NCBI GenBank assembly: GCA_030038035.1
Contig: JASHPP010000778.1
Span: 1-13,598, forward strand
Source of the DNA: Trebonia sp.
Lineage (GTDB): Bacteria; Actinomycetota; Actinomycetes; Streptosporangiales; Streptosporangiaceae
DNA length: 13,598 bases
Direction of reading: 5' to 3'
The position numbers were made by a program, and so were the translations under genes. The notes beneath the pieces are model-generated. The model made no database searches, had not been told where the DNA came from, and saw only the letters and a list, made by a program, of their open reading frames with translations. Position 1 is the stretch's first letter, and every line of letters begins with the position of its first letter. Below, one piece after another: positions 5,134 to 11,583 of this stretch.

Positions 5134-5985
5134 GTGGCGACACCGTTCAAGAAGGGCGCGATCCCGCATGACCCGCGAATCGTCATCCCGAAGCTAGAGG
5201 ATTACATCGACGTGTCCGCGCTGTCCGACGGCCTGCCGGGGGCGCCCGGCATCGTCGACCGCGAGTCGAAGGTCAAGGCATGGCCGATGTACGCCAACGG
5301 TCCCGACCCGAACGCGCCCGCGGTGATCGCCTCGACGGGCGTGGGCGACTGCACCTGCGCGGGAATCGGCCACTTCCTGGCGGCGGTCACCGCGTTCAGC
5401 GGCGACGTCCCCGGCGGGGTCATGTTCACCGACACGGCGATCCTCGGCATGTACTCGGCGGTCAGCGGCTACCAGCTGGGCAACGAGAAGACGGACACCG
5501 GCTGCATGCTGCAGTCCGTCGCCCAGTACATGGTGAACACCGGGCTGCCCGACACCACGGGCAAGGTCCACAAGCTGGCCGGCTACTTCGCCATCGGCGG
5601 CTACACGAACCTGGAGCTGCTCAAGCAGGTCGCCAACACGTTCGGCGGCGTCTACATCGGCGTCGCGGTCAGCGACAGCGACATGACGGCGCTCAACAAC
5701 GGCCAGCCGTGGACGCTGCCTGCCGCCGGCACCAACGTGGGACCGAACGGCATCGACCACTGCGTGGTGATCGAGTACAGCGCCTTCGGGGTGCAGGGCA
5801 TCGGCAACGACGAGTCGGTCATCACCTGGGGCGTCGAGCAGCCGGTCAACCAGCACTGGGCGCTGACCAACATCGGGCAGGCCATGGGCCTGATCACCGA
5901 GGACTGGATCAGCGCGAACGGCACGACGATCAACGGCCAGTCGCTTGCGCAGCTGATCACCGACAGCAGGAACGTGCAAAGCTGA
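5134..5985 (+). CDS. Uncharacterised papain-like (cysteine-hydrolase fold) protein
   Basis: The protein has 283 residues from GTG 5134, fixed by GGAGG at 5123-5127 with 6 nt spacing; an upstream in-frame ATG at 5074 has no RBS. It has no signal peptide or TM segment. The block KVKAWPMYANGPDPN is followed by GVGDCTCAGIGHF (Cys73, possible nucleophile, at a helix start), then GIDHCVVIEYS (His209) and ITWGVEQPVNQHW. The Cys...His...W-G order resembles papain-superfamily folds. However, the usual Asn before S-W-G is replaced (I-T-W-G), so activity is not certain. From memory, similar hypothetical proteins with 'GDCTCAAxGHM' are scattered through actinobacteria, proteobacteria and phages without known function. 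The C-terminus (LITEDWISANGTTINGQSL) also fits that group. It stands alone, divergent from the ROK gene and convergent with the P450. Confidence 0.72.
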   Translation: MATPFKKGAIPHDPRIVIPKLEDYIDVSALSDGLPGAPGIVDRESKVKAWPMYANGPDPNAPAVIASTGVGDCTCAGIGHFLAAVTAFSGDVPGGVMFTDTAILGMYSAVSGYQLGNEKTDTGCMLQSVAQYMVNTGLPDTTGKVHKLAGYFAIGGYTNLELLKQVANTFGGVYIGVAVSDSDMTALNNGQPWTLPAAGTNVGPNGIDHCVVIEYSAFGVQGIGNDESVITWGVEQPVNQHWALTNIGQAMGLITEDWISANGTTINGQSLAQLITDSRNVQS

Positions 5986-6006
5986 CGCTGGTGCAGTCGC
6001 CCCGCC

Positions 6007-6041
6007 CCGTTCCGGATAAAAATCTTTAATCTCCCGAACGG
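6007..6041. terminator. Possible bidirectional terminator
   Basis: CCGTTCCGG (6007-6015) and CCCGAACGG (6033-6041) pair with one mismatch across an A/T-rich 17-nt loop (ATAAAAATCTTTAATCT). The element lies between the convergent papain-like gene (ends 5985) and P450 gene (ends 6073), where a shared terminator is expected. No T-tract follows the outer arms, so it would be a weak or non-canonical one. Confidence 0.4.
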
Positions 6042-6072
6042 AGCGTGGTGGCTGCCGCCGGGCCGGCGCGGC

Positions 6073-7257
6073 TCAGGCCGGGACCAGGCGCAGCGGGAGC
6101 GATTCGAGCCCGTGCACCGCCATGTTCGTCGTGGTGTGCGGCTCGCCGACGACTTCGATGGACTCGAAATGCCGGGCGAGCGCCGACAGCAGCGATACCC
6201 CCTCCAGCCGGGCGACCCGGGCGCCCACGCAGGCGTGCACGCCGAACCCAAGGCCGAGGTGCTTGCCGACGACGTCCCGGGTGATGTCGTAGGCCTCCGG
6301 GTTCTCCCAGCGGCGCGGGTCCCGCCCGGCGGGCATGTGCAGCAGCAGGATCCCCGCCTCGGCCGGCACCGTCACCCCGTCCACGTCGGTGTCGGCGGTC
6401 GCCCGGCGGCGGGTGAACCGGGCCGGGTTGTCGTAGCGGATGCCTTCCTCGAAGGCGCGCTGCGCGTACTCGTCGATGTTGGTCCGCAGCAGCTGGTACT
6501 GGGCCGGGTTCTCGGCCAGCGCCCGCACGACGTTGCCGATCGTGTAGATCGTGGTGTCCGAGCCGGCCGAGTACAGCACCTGGACGAGCATTTCTGCTTC
6601 TTCGTGGGTGATGTCGCCCGCGTCGGCGGCCTCGTACATCGCCATGCAGATCCCGCCCGGCTGCACCGCGTCGCGCTTGCAGTTGACCGCGACCCATTCG
6701 AACACCTCGGCCGCTTCCGCCATCGACTCGCGGTAGATCTCGTTCTTCGGCCCGAACATGTTGAACTGCGCGTGCCCGAAGCGGACAAGCATCTCCCTGT
6801 TCTTGTCGCCGAGGCCGATCGCGTCGGGGAACACCTTGAGGATGTACGCCTTGGCGAGGTCGGTGTACCCGTCGACGAGGCCGCCGGGGGCGTCGAGCAG
6901 CCGCCGCACCGTCTCTGCTGCCCCCTGCTCGAAGGCGTCCTGCATGCGGCGCAGCACCGAGGGGGACATCGCGCGGGAGACCACGGTCCGCACCCGCTGG
7001 TGGTCCGGCGGGTCCTCGCTGAGCAGGATCATCCGGCCGGGCTCGGCGAACGGCGGGTTGGCGGAAGAGAACGTCTTCCAGTCCCGCATCATCAGCTCGA
7101 TGGGATCGTGCCGGCCGGTCGCCCACACGTCGTACTGCGGGATGTACACGACGGGCCCGGCTTCCCTGATCATCGTGTCGTAGGGCCGGGGGTCATGGCA
7201 TGCCTCCGGGCCGAACATGTCGAAGCCGGCATCCAGAACGGACTCAACCGCGGGCAT
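6073..7257 (-). CDS. Cytochrome P450
   Basis: This 394-residue soluble bacterial P450 is a haem-thiolate monooxygenase needing ferredoxin and a reductase. Landmarks are C-helix DHQRVR (85-90), I-helix oxygen-activation motif AGSDTT (231-236), K-helix E-x-x-R as EGIR (271-274), and the haem loop GLGFGVHACVG with Cys353 as thiolate ligand. The usual FGxGxHxCxG has Leu346 in place of Phe. Near the K-helix the run RFTRRRATAD is typical of bacterial class I enzymes. The start ATG 7257 follows RBS GGGAGGGG at 6 nt. A good promoter lies at 7324-7352. A ferredoxin gene starts divergently at 7404, which points to a functional pair. Overall look is of the CYP107/CYP199-like soil enzymes; substrate cannot be told. 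No biosynthetic cluster surrounds it. Confidence 0.93.
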   Translation of the reverse strand: MPAVESVLDAGFDMFGPEACHDPRPYDTMIREAGPVVYIPQYDVWATGRHDPIELMMRDWKTFSSANPPFAEPGRMILLSEDPPDHQRVRTVVSRAMSPSVLRRMQDAFEQGAAETVRRLLDAPGGLVDGYTDLAKAYILKVFPDAIGLGDKNREMLVRFGHAQFNMFGPKNEIYRESMAEAAEVFEWVAVNCKRDAVQPGGICMAMYEAADAGDITHEEAEMLVQVLYSAGSDTTIYTIGNVVRALAENPAQYQLLRTNIDEYAQRAFEEGIRYDNPARFTRRRATADTDVDGVTVPAEAGILLLHMPAGRDPRRWENPEAYDITRDVVGKHLGLGFGVHACVGARVARLEGVSLLSALARHFESIEVVGEPHTTTNMAVHGLESLPLRLVPA

Positions 7258-7323
7258 CGGCGCCCCTCCCGCCTGATCGTGTGCAGCGCGTTGTAACGCC
7301 CACGCCGATGGGGCGCTTTCCGG

Positions 7324-7352
7324 AGCGTATGCCGGCCTGACAGAACGGTCAA
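7324..7352 (-). promoter_or_regulatory. P450 promoter
   Basis: On the minus strand TTGACC (7347-7352), a 17-bp spacer and TACGCT (7324-7329) form a near-consensus housekeeping promoter, predicting a leader of about 60 nt before the P450 ATG. A TGAC-N6-GTCA inverted repeat (7338-7351) overlaps the -35 and could be an operator. It lies back to back with the ferredoxin promoter, with 15 bp between the two -35 boxes. Confidence 0.6.
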
Positions 7353-7367
7353 GAGATCATGCCGGTG

Positions 7368-7396
7368 TAGTCACGGCCCCCGCGGATGGCTAAAAT
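7368..7396 (+). promoter_or_regulatory. Ferredoxin promoter, predicted leaderless
   Basis: TAGTCA (7368-7373), a 17-bp spacer and TAAAAT (7391-7396) match -35/-10 boxes. The -10 ends 7 nt before the ATG at 7404, so the first transcribed base should be the A of the start codon. No Shine-Dalgarno sequence is present upstream, consistent with leaderless translation, which is common in actinobacteria. Confidence 0.6.
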
Positions 7397-7403
7397 CCGC
7401 CGC

Positions 7404-7595
7404 ATGAGAGTCACCGTCGATGCCGTGCTGTGCGAGGGCAACGCCGTCTGCGCCGGCCTGGTCCCCGAGGTTTTCTACGTGGACGACTCCGACGAGCTGA
7501 CGATCCTGGCCAGCGAGGTCCCGCCTGAGCTCGCGGACCGGGTCAGGGAAGCCGTGCGGTGCTGCCCGAAGATGGCGCTGGAACTGCACGAATAA
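7404..7595 (+). CDS. Small [3Fe-4S]-type ferredoxin, P450 partner
   Basis: This 63-residue protein starts MRVTVDAVLCEGNAVCAG. It has three Cys in the pattern C-x5-C...C-P: Cys10, Cys16, and the Cys of CCPKMAL near residue 54. The position between the first two Cys that would hold the fourth ligand of a [4Fe-4S] cluster is Asn, as in many P450-associated actinobacterial ferredoxins with variable residues there. It passes electrons from a reductase to P450. It is divergent from the P450 gene with 146 bp between starts. I chose ATG 7404 over in-frame ATG 7386 because a strong -10 (TAAAAT) lies between them and family members begin with this MRVTVD-like strand. No reductase is encoded in the window, so a housekeeping one would be borrowed. 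Confidence 0.92.
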   Translation: MRVTVDAVLCEGNAVCAGLVPEVFYVDDSDELTILASEVPPELADRVREAVRCCPKMALELHE

Positions 7596-7610
7596 GCCGT
7601 CAGCCCGCGG

Positions 7611-8696
7611 TCAGCACTGGGCCCCGACCGTGGTGGCCTCTGCCGGCCAGTAGCTGGGCAGTTGGCCGTACGGGTTCGGGTCACCCTGATCCGTCACGAA
7701 CAGGTTGCCGACATTGCGGGACCAGGACGTGCTGACCACGGTGTCCAGGTCCGCCTCCGGCGTGCTGTAGAGGACGTTCGCGAACCGGTCGCGCCCGTAC
7801 TGGCTGACCCAGCCCGGCACCGACTCCGACTCGAACGAGGAGAAGTCCCCCTCGAACGCCATGATGACGTTCGCCACGGACATGAAGCTCTGCACGGGGA
7901 AGGCGCCGACGTTCAGCCAGACGACCGCGTCCTGGCCGATCTCTTCGGATTCGTGGATGTAGTTGTACAGCGTCTGGTAGTACGACAGCGCGTTTTGCGT
8001 GCCCTGGGTGCGGTCCAGCATGATCCCGTTGACGCCGTACCAGGCCTTGTAGTCGGCGATCTCGGACTCGACCTGCGAGAGCGAGAACCCGGTGTAGTCC
8101 GTGTCGACGTAGCCGAGCACGGTGATGCCGTGCTGCTGCGCCGACTGCACCAGCTGCTGGAAGTGCGAGTCCGGTCCGGTCCCCGGCCCGTTGTCCACGT
8201 TCAGGAACATGGTCGCGGGCGTCGGCGTGGTTCCGATGGCCTGGTCCCAGAGCGTGCCCGAGTAGAAGTAGGAGGGCACGAAGGTCTGCTGGCAGTCCGC
8301 CGCGGACCCGGTCGGCGGGGGTGCCGGGGCCGGGGTGGGCGCCGGGCTGGCGGACGGATCCGGGTCCCCGGTGGCCGAGGCGGACGGATCCGGCGTCTTG
8401 GTGGCCGCGGCTGACCGCTTCGAGCGGGTCGGCGACGGGCTGGCCGAGCGACCCGCGGGACCCCTGGCAGTGGCCGTCACGAGCCCGCTGGCGACGGCGT
8501 CCGGCGCGCCGTTCGCGGCCGCGGTCACCGGGGGGTCGACAGACACGGGCTGCAGCGACACGGCCGACAGCGAGCCGCAGGCGGTGGCGGCTACCCCGGT
8601 CAGCACGACTACCGTGGTGACTCGCGCGGCGGCCGGCACCCGGGCCAGCAGCCTGCGCGGGCGGTGGTCGTCAGCGGGGGTCGGTGTCGATGCCAT
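7611..8696 (-). CDS. Spherulin-4-like secreted protein (likely lipoprotein)
   Basis: The protein has 361 residues from ATG 8696. The N-terminus has a basic region (HRPRRLLARVPAAAR), a hydrophobic stretch (VTTVVVLTGVAATAC) and a possible lipobox ending at Cys40 (A-T-A-C, weaker than usual because -3 is Ala). A Pro/Ser/Ala/Thr-rich linker (about residues 80-130) leads to the domain at about 136-361. That domain resembles the spherulation-specific family 4 (PF12138): PSYFYSGTLWDQAIG, MFLNVDNGPG, ITVLGYVDTDYTG, YKAWYGVNGIMLDR, and VVWLNVGAFPV. It looks like a glycoside-hydrolase-type TIM barrel, and polysaccharide hydrolysis is inferred. GTG 8771 would add 25 residues but has no RBS, whereas GGGAG lies 10 nt before ATG 8696. 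It converges on the ferredoxin with a 15-nt gap. Confidence 0.85.
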   Translation of the reverse strand: MASTPTPADDHRPRRLLARVPAAARVTTVVVLTGVAATACGSLSAVSLQPVSVDPPVTAAANGAPDAVASGLVTATARGPAGRSASPSPTRSKRSAAATKTPDPSASATGDPDPSASPAPTPAPAPPPTGSAADCQQTFVPSYFYSGTLWDQAIGTTPTPATMFLNVDNGPGTGPDSHFQQLVQSAQQHGITVLGYVDTDYTGFSLSQVESEIADYKAWYGVNGIMLDRTQGTQNALSYYQTLYNYIHESEEIGQDAVVWLNVGAFPVQSFMSVANVIMAFEGDFSSFESESVPGWVSQYGRDRFANVLYSTPEADLDTVVSTSWSRNVGNLFVTDQGDPNPYGQLPSYWPAEATTVGAQC

Positions 8697-8841
8697 GCCA
8701 GCGTCAGCTCCCGGGGAAGGTCGTCGTCGCGTTCGCGTGATGTCACTCCACCGGGCATCATTCCGTATCACGGCTTGGTAATGGGGCCGAATTGCGAATA
8801 ACGCGATTGGCTGCCCGGCGCGCCGCGCGCCGCTCGTTTCG

Positions 8842-8930
8842 CGGAGGCTCCGGGATTTGAACCCGGGAGGGCCTCACGACCCAACCGCATTAGCAGTGCG
8901 GCGCCATAGACCGGACTAGGCGAAGCCTCC
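8842..8930 (-). tRNA. tRNA-Ser (anticodon GCT)
   Basis: The minus strand folds as a class II tRNA: acceptor GGAGGCT/AGCCTCC, anticodon stem CCGCA/TGCGG with loop CTGCTAA (anticodon GCT, plus-strand 8892-8894), long variable arm, T-arm CCGGG-TTCAAAT-CCCGG. Discriminator G is at 8842; CCA is not encoded, unlike the CGA tRNA in this window. It reads AGC/AGU serine codons. Confidence 0.96.
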
Positions 8931-8986
8931 ATCCGCGCTCAGCCTCCCGCCGGAGCGTACCGGAGCGAAGGGGCGCGGTGCCGAAC

Positions 8987-9016
8987 AGCGTACCGGCATC
9001 GGGCCGCCGTCGGCAA
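8987..9016 (-). promoter_or_regulatory. Possible promoter of tRNA-Ser(GCT)
   Basis: TTGCCG (9011-9016), an 18-bp spacer and TACGCT (8987-8992) on the minus strand would start transcription about 50 nt before the tRNA. A second CCGGTACGCT copy ends at 8954 without a matching -35 box. Either could be used. Confidence 0.4.
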
Positions 9017-9028
9017 AGCGAGCCCAGG

Positions 9029-9075
9029 GCCGGGTCAGCGCGGAGCCGGCGCCGGGTCAGCGCGGAGCCGGCGCC
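9029..9075. repeat. 22-bp tandem duplication across the acyl-CoA synthetase stop
   Basis: Two adjacent copies of a 22-bp unit beginning GGGTCAGCGCGGAGC occupy 9032-9053 and 9054-9075, with 3 more matching bases to the left of the first. The copy at 9054-9075 carries the synthetase stop codon (9057-9059) and its last codons; the other lies just past the stop. A recent slippage-type duplication is the simple reading. Confidence 0.9.
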
Positions 9076-10718
9076 AGTTTCGTCACCTCGAGCTCGCCCG
9101 CCGCGTACCGCTCGCGCAGCGCGGTCTTCTTGAACTTGCCGACCGAGGTCTTGGGCACCTCGTCGATGAAGCACCAGCGTTCAGGCAGCTGCCACCGCGG
9201 CAGCCGCTCGCCGAGGAAGCTGCGCAGCTCTTCCGGGCTCACGGCGGCGCCGACGGCGGGGACCACCGCCGCGAGCGGCCGCTCGCCCCACTGCTCGTCC
9301 GGCACGCCGATCACCGCCGCCTCGGCGACAGACGGATGCGCCATCAGCAGGTTCTCAAGCTCCATCGAGGAGATCCACTCTCCGCCGGACTTGATCACGT
9401 CCTTGGCCCGGTCGGTGAGCCGGATGAACCCGGCCTCGTCAAGCGTTCCCACGTCGCCGGTGCGCAGCCACCCGTCGTGGAACTTCTCCGGCGCGTCGTC
9501 GAGGTAATAGGTGCCGGTCACCCACGGCCCGCGCACCTCGAGCTCGCCCACGGCCCTGCCGTCGGACGCCAGCACCTCACCGGAGTCGCCGGTCAGCCGA
9601 CCCTCGATCGTGCAGAACAGCCGTCCCTGGCTGACCCGGTAGGGCCAGACCGCCTCCCCGGTGACGCCGGCCGGCTCGTGCGCGATCGAGCCGAGCGGGG
9701 ATGTCTCCGTCATCCCCCAGGCGTGGGTCATGACGACGCCGAATTCCTCGGCGAACGCCCGCTGCACGACCTCGGGCAGCGCGGAGCCGCCGCAGACCAG
9801 CGTCCGCAGCGAGGACAGGTCGCCGCCCGCTGCGCGCAAGTGGGCGAGCACGCCCTGCCAGATCGTCGGCACGCCCGCGCCGATCGTCACCTTCTCGGTC
9901 TCGATCAGCTTGACGATCCCGGCGGGCACCATGAACCGGTCCGGCATCACCAGGCCGGCGCCGGACAGCAGCGCGGCGTACACAAGCCCCCACGCGTTCG
10001 CGTGGAACTGCGGCACGACAGGCATGATGACGTCGCGCTCGCTGATCGCGAACGCGTTGCCCAGGCACGCCCCCATCGAGTGCAGGTAGGCGGACCGGTG
10101 GCTGTAGACGACGCCCTTCGGCAGCCCGGTCGTGCCGCTCGTGTAGCACATGGCGGCCGCCGACCGCTCGTCGAGCGCGGGCCAGTCGAAGGTTCCCGGC
10201 GCCGCGGCGAGCAGGTCCTCGTACGAGTGCACGCTGCGGCCGGGACCTGCCAGGCTGTCGAGCACGCTGTCGTCCTCGGGCGACCGCCCCGCACCGGAGA
10301 CGATGACGTGCCTGATCGTCGGCGCGTGCGGCAGGACCTTCGCGAACAGCGGCAGCAGCGAGGCGTCGACGATCACCGCGTAGTCGCTGGCGTGCGTGGC
10401 GATGTAACCCACCTGGTCGGCGGTCAGCCGGATGTTCAGCGTGTGCAGCACGGCACCCATGGACGGGATGGCGACGTAGGCCTCAACGTGCTCGGCGTTG
10501 TTCCACATGAACGTGCCGACCCGCTGGTCCGCGTCGACGCCGAGGGACCGCAGCGCGTGGGCCAGCCGCGCCGTGCGCTCGCCGAGGGCCGCGTAGCTCC
10601 GCCGCCGGGAGGGCAGGTCCCCGGCACAGGTGACCACCTCCCTGTTCCCGAACGTCGTCGTGCCGTACCGCATGATCGACGTGACCGTCAGCGGGGTGTC
10701 CATCATCGTGCTGTCCAC
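9057..10718 (-). CDS. Acyl-CoA synthetase (AMP-forming fatty-acid--CoA ligase)
   Basis: This 553-residue member of the ANL adenylating superfamily activates a carboxylic acid to acyl-AMP, then to acyl-CoA. Motifs in order: phosphate loop YTSGTTGLPKG (192-202), PQFHANAWG (246-254), THAWGMTETSP (331-341), ATP-ribose Asp in WLRTGD (Asp422), Arg437 in the hinge region LTDRAKD, SGGEWISSMELE, and catalytic A10 Lys528 in PKTSVGKFKK. Length and domain order are complete. A medium- or long-chain fatty acid is the likely substrate, but acyl specificity cannot be read. The start GTG 10718 has AGAGG 7 nt upstream and overlaps the end of the sigma-factor gene by 16 nt, so the two are one operon and translation may be coupled. 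The last codons are copied in a 22-bp tandem repeat. Confidence 0.93.
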   Translation of the reverse strand: MDSTMMDTPLTVTSIMRYGTTTFGNREVVTCAGDLPSRRRSYAALGERTARLAHALRSLGVDADQRVGTFMWNNAEHVEAYVAIPSMGAVLHTLNIRLTADQVGYIATHASDYAVIVDASLLPLFAKVLPHAPTIRHVIVSGAGRSPEDDSVLDSLAGPGRSVHSYEDLLAAAPGTFDWPALDERSAAAMCYTSGTTGLPKGVVYSHRSAYLHSMGACLGNAFAISERDVIMPVVPQFHANAWGLVYAALLSGAGLVMPDRFMVPAGIVKLIETEKVTIGAGVPTIWQGVLAHLRAAGGDLSSLRTLVCGGSALPEVVQRAFAEEFGVVMTHAWGMTETSPLGSIAHEPAGVTGEAVWPYRVSQGRLFCTIEGRLTGDSGEVLASDGRAVGELEVRGPWVTGTYYLDDAPEKFHDGWLRTGDVGTLDEAGFIRLTDRAKDVIKSGGEWISSMELENLLMAHPSVAEAAVIGVPDEQWGERPLAAVVPAVGAAVSPEELRSFLGERLPRWQLPERWCFIDEVPKTSVGKFKKTALRERYAAGELEVTKLAPAPR

Positions 10719-11326
10719 GGCTGCACCTCTCGTGTTGTCCCTGACGGGATAGTGCCACGCGGACCTCCCCCGCGTAACCCTTGAGGCAACGCCGAGTCGT
10801 GCGCGCGCAGCCCTGCCTCCGCGCCCGCCTCGGCGTCCGCGCCCAGCTCCGCGTCCTCGCGCAGCCTGGCGACGGCCCGTGCCACCGTGCTCTTGACCGT
10901 CCCCACGGACACCCCGAGCGCCGCCGCCACCTCGGGCTCTGACATGTCGTCGTAGTACCTGAGCATCACGGCGGCGCGCATCCGGCGCGGCAGCCGGTCG
11001 AGCGCCCGCTGCACCACCTCGCGAAGGTCGCTGTCGCCCGTCAGGTCGGCCGCGGGCTCGTCAGGCAGCTCGTCGGTGGGATACTCGTCCACCCGGCGCC
11101 TGCGCCAGCCCGAGATGTGCGTGTTGATCATGATCCGGCGGACATACGTGTCAAGCGCGGCGGGGTCGGCGATGTTGTTCCAGGACTGATAGGTCTTGAC
11201 CAGCGTGGACTGGACTAGGTCCTCGGCGTCGGCGTGGTTCCCTGTCAGGGCCTGGGCGGCTCGCAGCAATGTCGCGCCGCGGGAGCGCACATAGTCGCCA
11301 AACGCGACGCGGTCCCCTGCACCCAT
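10703..11326 (-). CDS. SigE-family (ECF-like) RNA polymerase sigma factor
   Basis: The protein has 207 residues. Region 2 spans about 7-75 (DYVRSRGATLLRAAQALTG, ADAEDLVQSTLVKTYQSW, YVRRIMINTHISGWRRRR) and region 4 spans about 101-157 with the helix-turn-helix MSEPEVAAALGVSVGTVKST. The wording matches the actinobacterial SigE-family of small sigma factors (TIGR02983). The start ATG 11326 follows AGGGGA. After residue ~160 there is a 45-residue Ala/Gly-rich tail not typical of the family. Its codon use turns irregular and includes the rare TTA (codon 184, 10775-10777), so the tail may be read-through of former intergenic DNA. No anti-sigma gene follows; the next gene is the overlapping acyl-CoA synthetase. 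Target promoters are unknown. Confidence 0.9.
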   Translation of the reverse strand: MGAGDRVAFGDYVRSRGATLLRAAQALTGNHADAEDLVQSTLVKTYQSWNNIADPAALDTYVRRIMINTHISGWRRRRVDEYPTDELPDEPAADLTGDSDLREVVQRALDRLPRRMRAAVMLRYYDDMSEPEVAAALGVSVGTVKSTVARAVARLREDAELGADAEAGAEAGLRAHDSALPQGLRGGGPRGTIPSGTTREVQPWTAR

Positions 11327-11583
11327 GGGTCCCCTACGCTGAGGTAACGCTACTCACAGTGATTGCATGCCCACGATACGCCTCGCTGCGTGATAACTGC
11401 CAGGCGCCCCCGCCAGGCGCCCCCGGTGATGCGAGGGACAGGAGTAGCCGAGTCTGGGCTATCCATCAGAGATGTATCTATGTGTCTTCGTGGACAGACA
11501 TTCCTGAATCACTTGACGTGTCCATACGAACACGCGCATCGTCGGAAATGACATGGCGCTGGATGCAATCCCACGGAGGGCAA
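11327..11583. other. 257-bp divergent intergenic region
   Basis: No gene is supported. It separates the sigma factor (minus) from the double-psi-barrel gene (plus). It has a 13-bp tandem repeat, CAGGCGCCCCCGC, at 11401-11425. From about 11450 the sequence is clearly less GC-rich than the genes around it. On the minus side TAGCGT (11347-11352) could be the sigma gene's -10 box without a matching -35. Confidence 0.5.
11513..11542 (+). promoter_or_regulatory. Possible promoter of the double-psi-barrel/MauE operon
   Basis: TTGACG (11513-11518), an 18-bp spacer and CATCGT (11537-11542) give a fair -35 and a weak -10, 41 nt before the chosen GTG. TGGACA (11491-11496) and TGTCCA (11519-11524) form a 6-bp inverted repeat around the -35, possibly an operator. 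Confidence 0.35.

Noticed and set aside
6112..7296. Plus-strand 394-codon frame opposite the P450
   Set aside because: The minus strand has clear P450 motifs over the same bases.
6073..8696. P450, ferredoxin and spherulin-like gene as a biosynthetic cluster
   Set aside because: No core synthase, transporter or tailoring set is present; orientations differ and intergenic spacing gives no operon.
8821..8841. GC-rich GGCGCGC palindrome after tRNA-Ser(GCT) as a terminator
   Set aside because: Virtually no loop and no T-run; likely chance in GC-rich DNA.
8987..9016. Tandem CCGGTACGCT boxes as a duplicated promoter
   Set aside because: Only one copy has a plausible -35; the other is not supported.
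9336..10784. Plus-strand 482-codon frame opposite the acyl-CoA synthetase
   Set aside because: The minus strand carries all ANL motifs; the plus frame is a compositional shadow.
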